The notes under the pieces were generated by a model, which did no database searches, was not told the origin of the DNA, and was given only the letters and a program-made list of their open reading frames with translations. This document shows positions 22,161-22,196 of a stretch of DNA of 22,196 nt, one piece after another (the first letter of the stretch is position 1; the number at the start of each line of letters is the position of its first letter). Made by a program: the position numbers and the translations under genes. The stretch spans positions 1 through 22,196 of the forward strand of contig JAAYFX010000037.1 of NCBI GenBank assembly GCA_012728025.1. Direction: 5' to 3'. The stretch is from Clostridiales bacterium. Lineage in GTDB: Bacteria; Bacillota; Clostridia; Oscillospirales; Oscillospiraceae.

Positions 22161-22196
22161 GACTGTCTCCTTTTGATTTAAAGTAATTTTATATGA

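Overview
The window reads as chromosomal DNA of a low-to-moderate GC, endospore-forming, strictly anaerobic Gram-positive bacterium of the class Clostridia. The evidence is a full-length SpoIIE phosphatase, an SLH-anchored cell-wall protein, a flavodiiron (FprA) oxygen/NO reductase, a Thermotoga-type short S-adenosylhomocysteinase, strong AGGAGG-type ribosome sites, and the Gram-positive rpmH-rnpA-yidD-yidC-khpB order. There is no phage, insertion sequence, CRISPR array, tRNA or rRNA.

Layout. 1-939 (minus): a secreted fibronectin-III-like protein interrupted by a frameshift and running off the left edge. 1102-3919 (minus): a two-gene unit, an SLH/beta-solenoid/L,D-transpeptidase followed by a dCMP deaminase (comEB), ending in a perfect hairpin terminator. 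4047-5277 (plus): queuosine genes queH and queT, joined by an H-type pseudoknot that covers the queT ribosome site and looks like a compact preQ1 riboswitch. 5432-8509 (plus): strong promoter and the rpmH, rnpA, yidD, yidC, khpB cluster. 8618-10663 (plus): a stand-alone acyl carrier protein with its own terminator, then a CoA-binding protein and FprA.

10856-14816 (minus): mtaD, ahcY and mgtE, preceded by a promoter and a long structured leader. mtaD and ahcY probably recycle S-adenosylhomocysteine, possibly by deamination first. 15180-17924 (minus): spoIIE and a small tail-anchored basic protein. 18084-19460 (minus): murC. 19762-20958 (plus): the CCA-adding enzyme, divergent from murC with a shared palindromic -10 element. 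21177-22160 (minus): a metallo-beta-lactamase-fold hydrolase.

Most genes are housekeeping. The least ordinary signals are the queH/queT pseudoknot, the mtaD leader with competing pairings, the SLH-solenoid-transpeptidase architecture, the adenine-site substitutions in AhcY, and the symmetric murC/cca promoter. The rpmH cluster lacks its usual neighbours: no dnaA upstream and no mnmE/mnmG downstream, so this is probably not the origin region. All calls come from reading the sequence; no database search was run.
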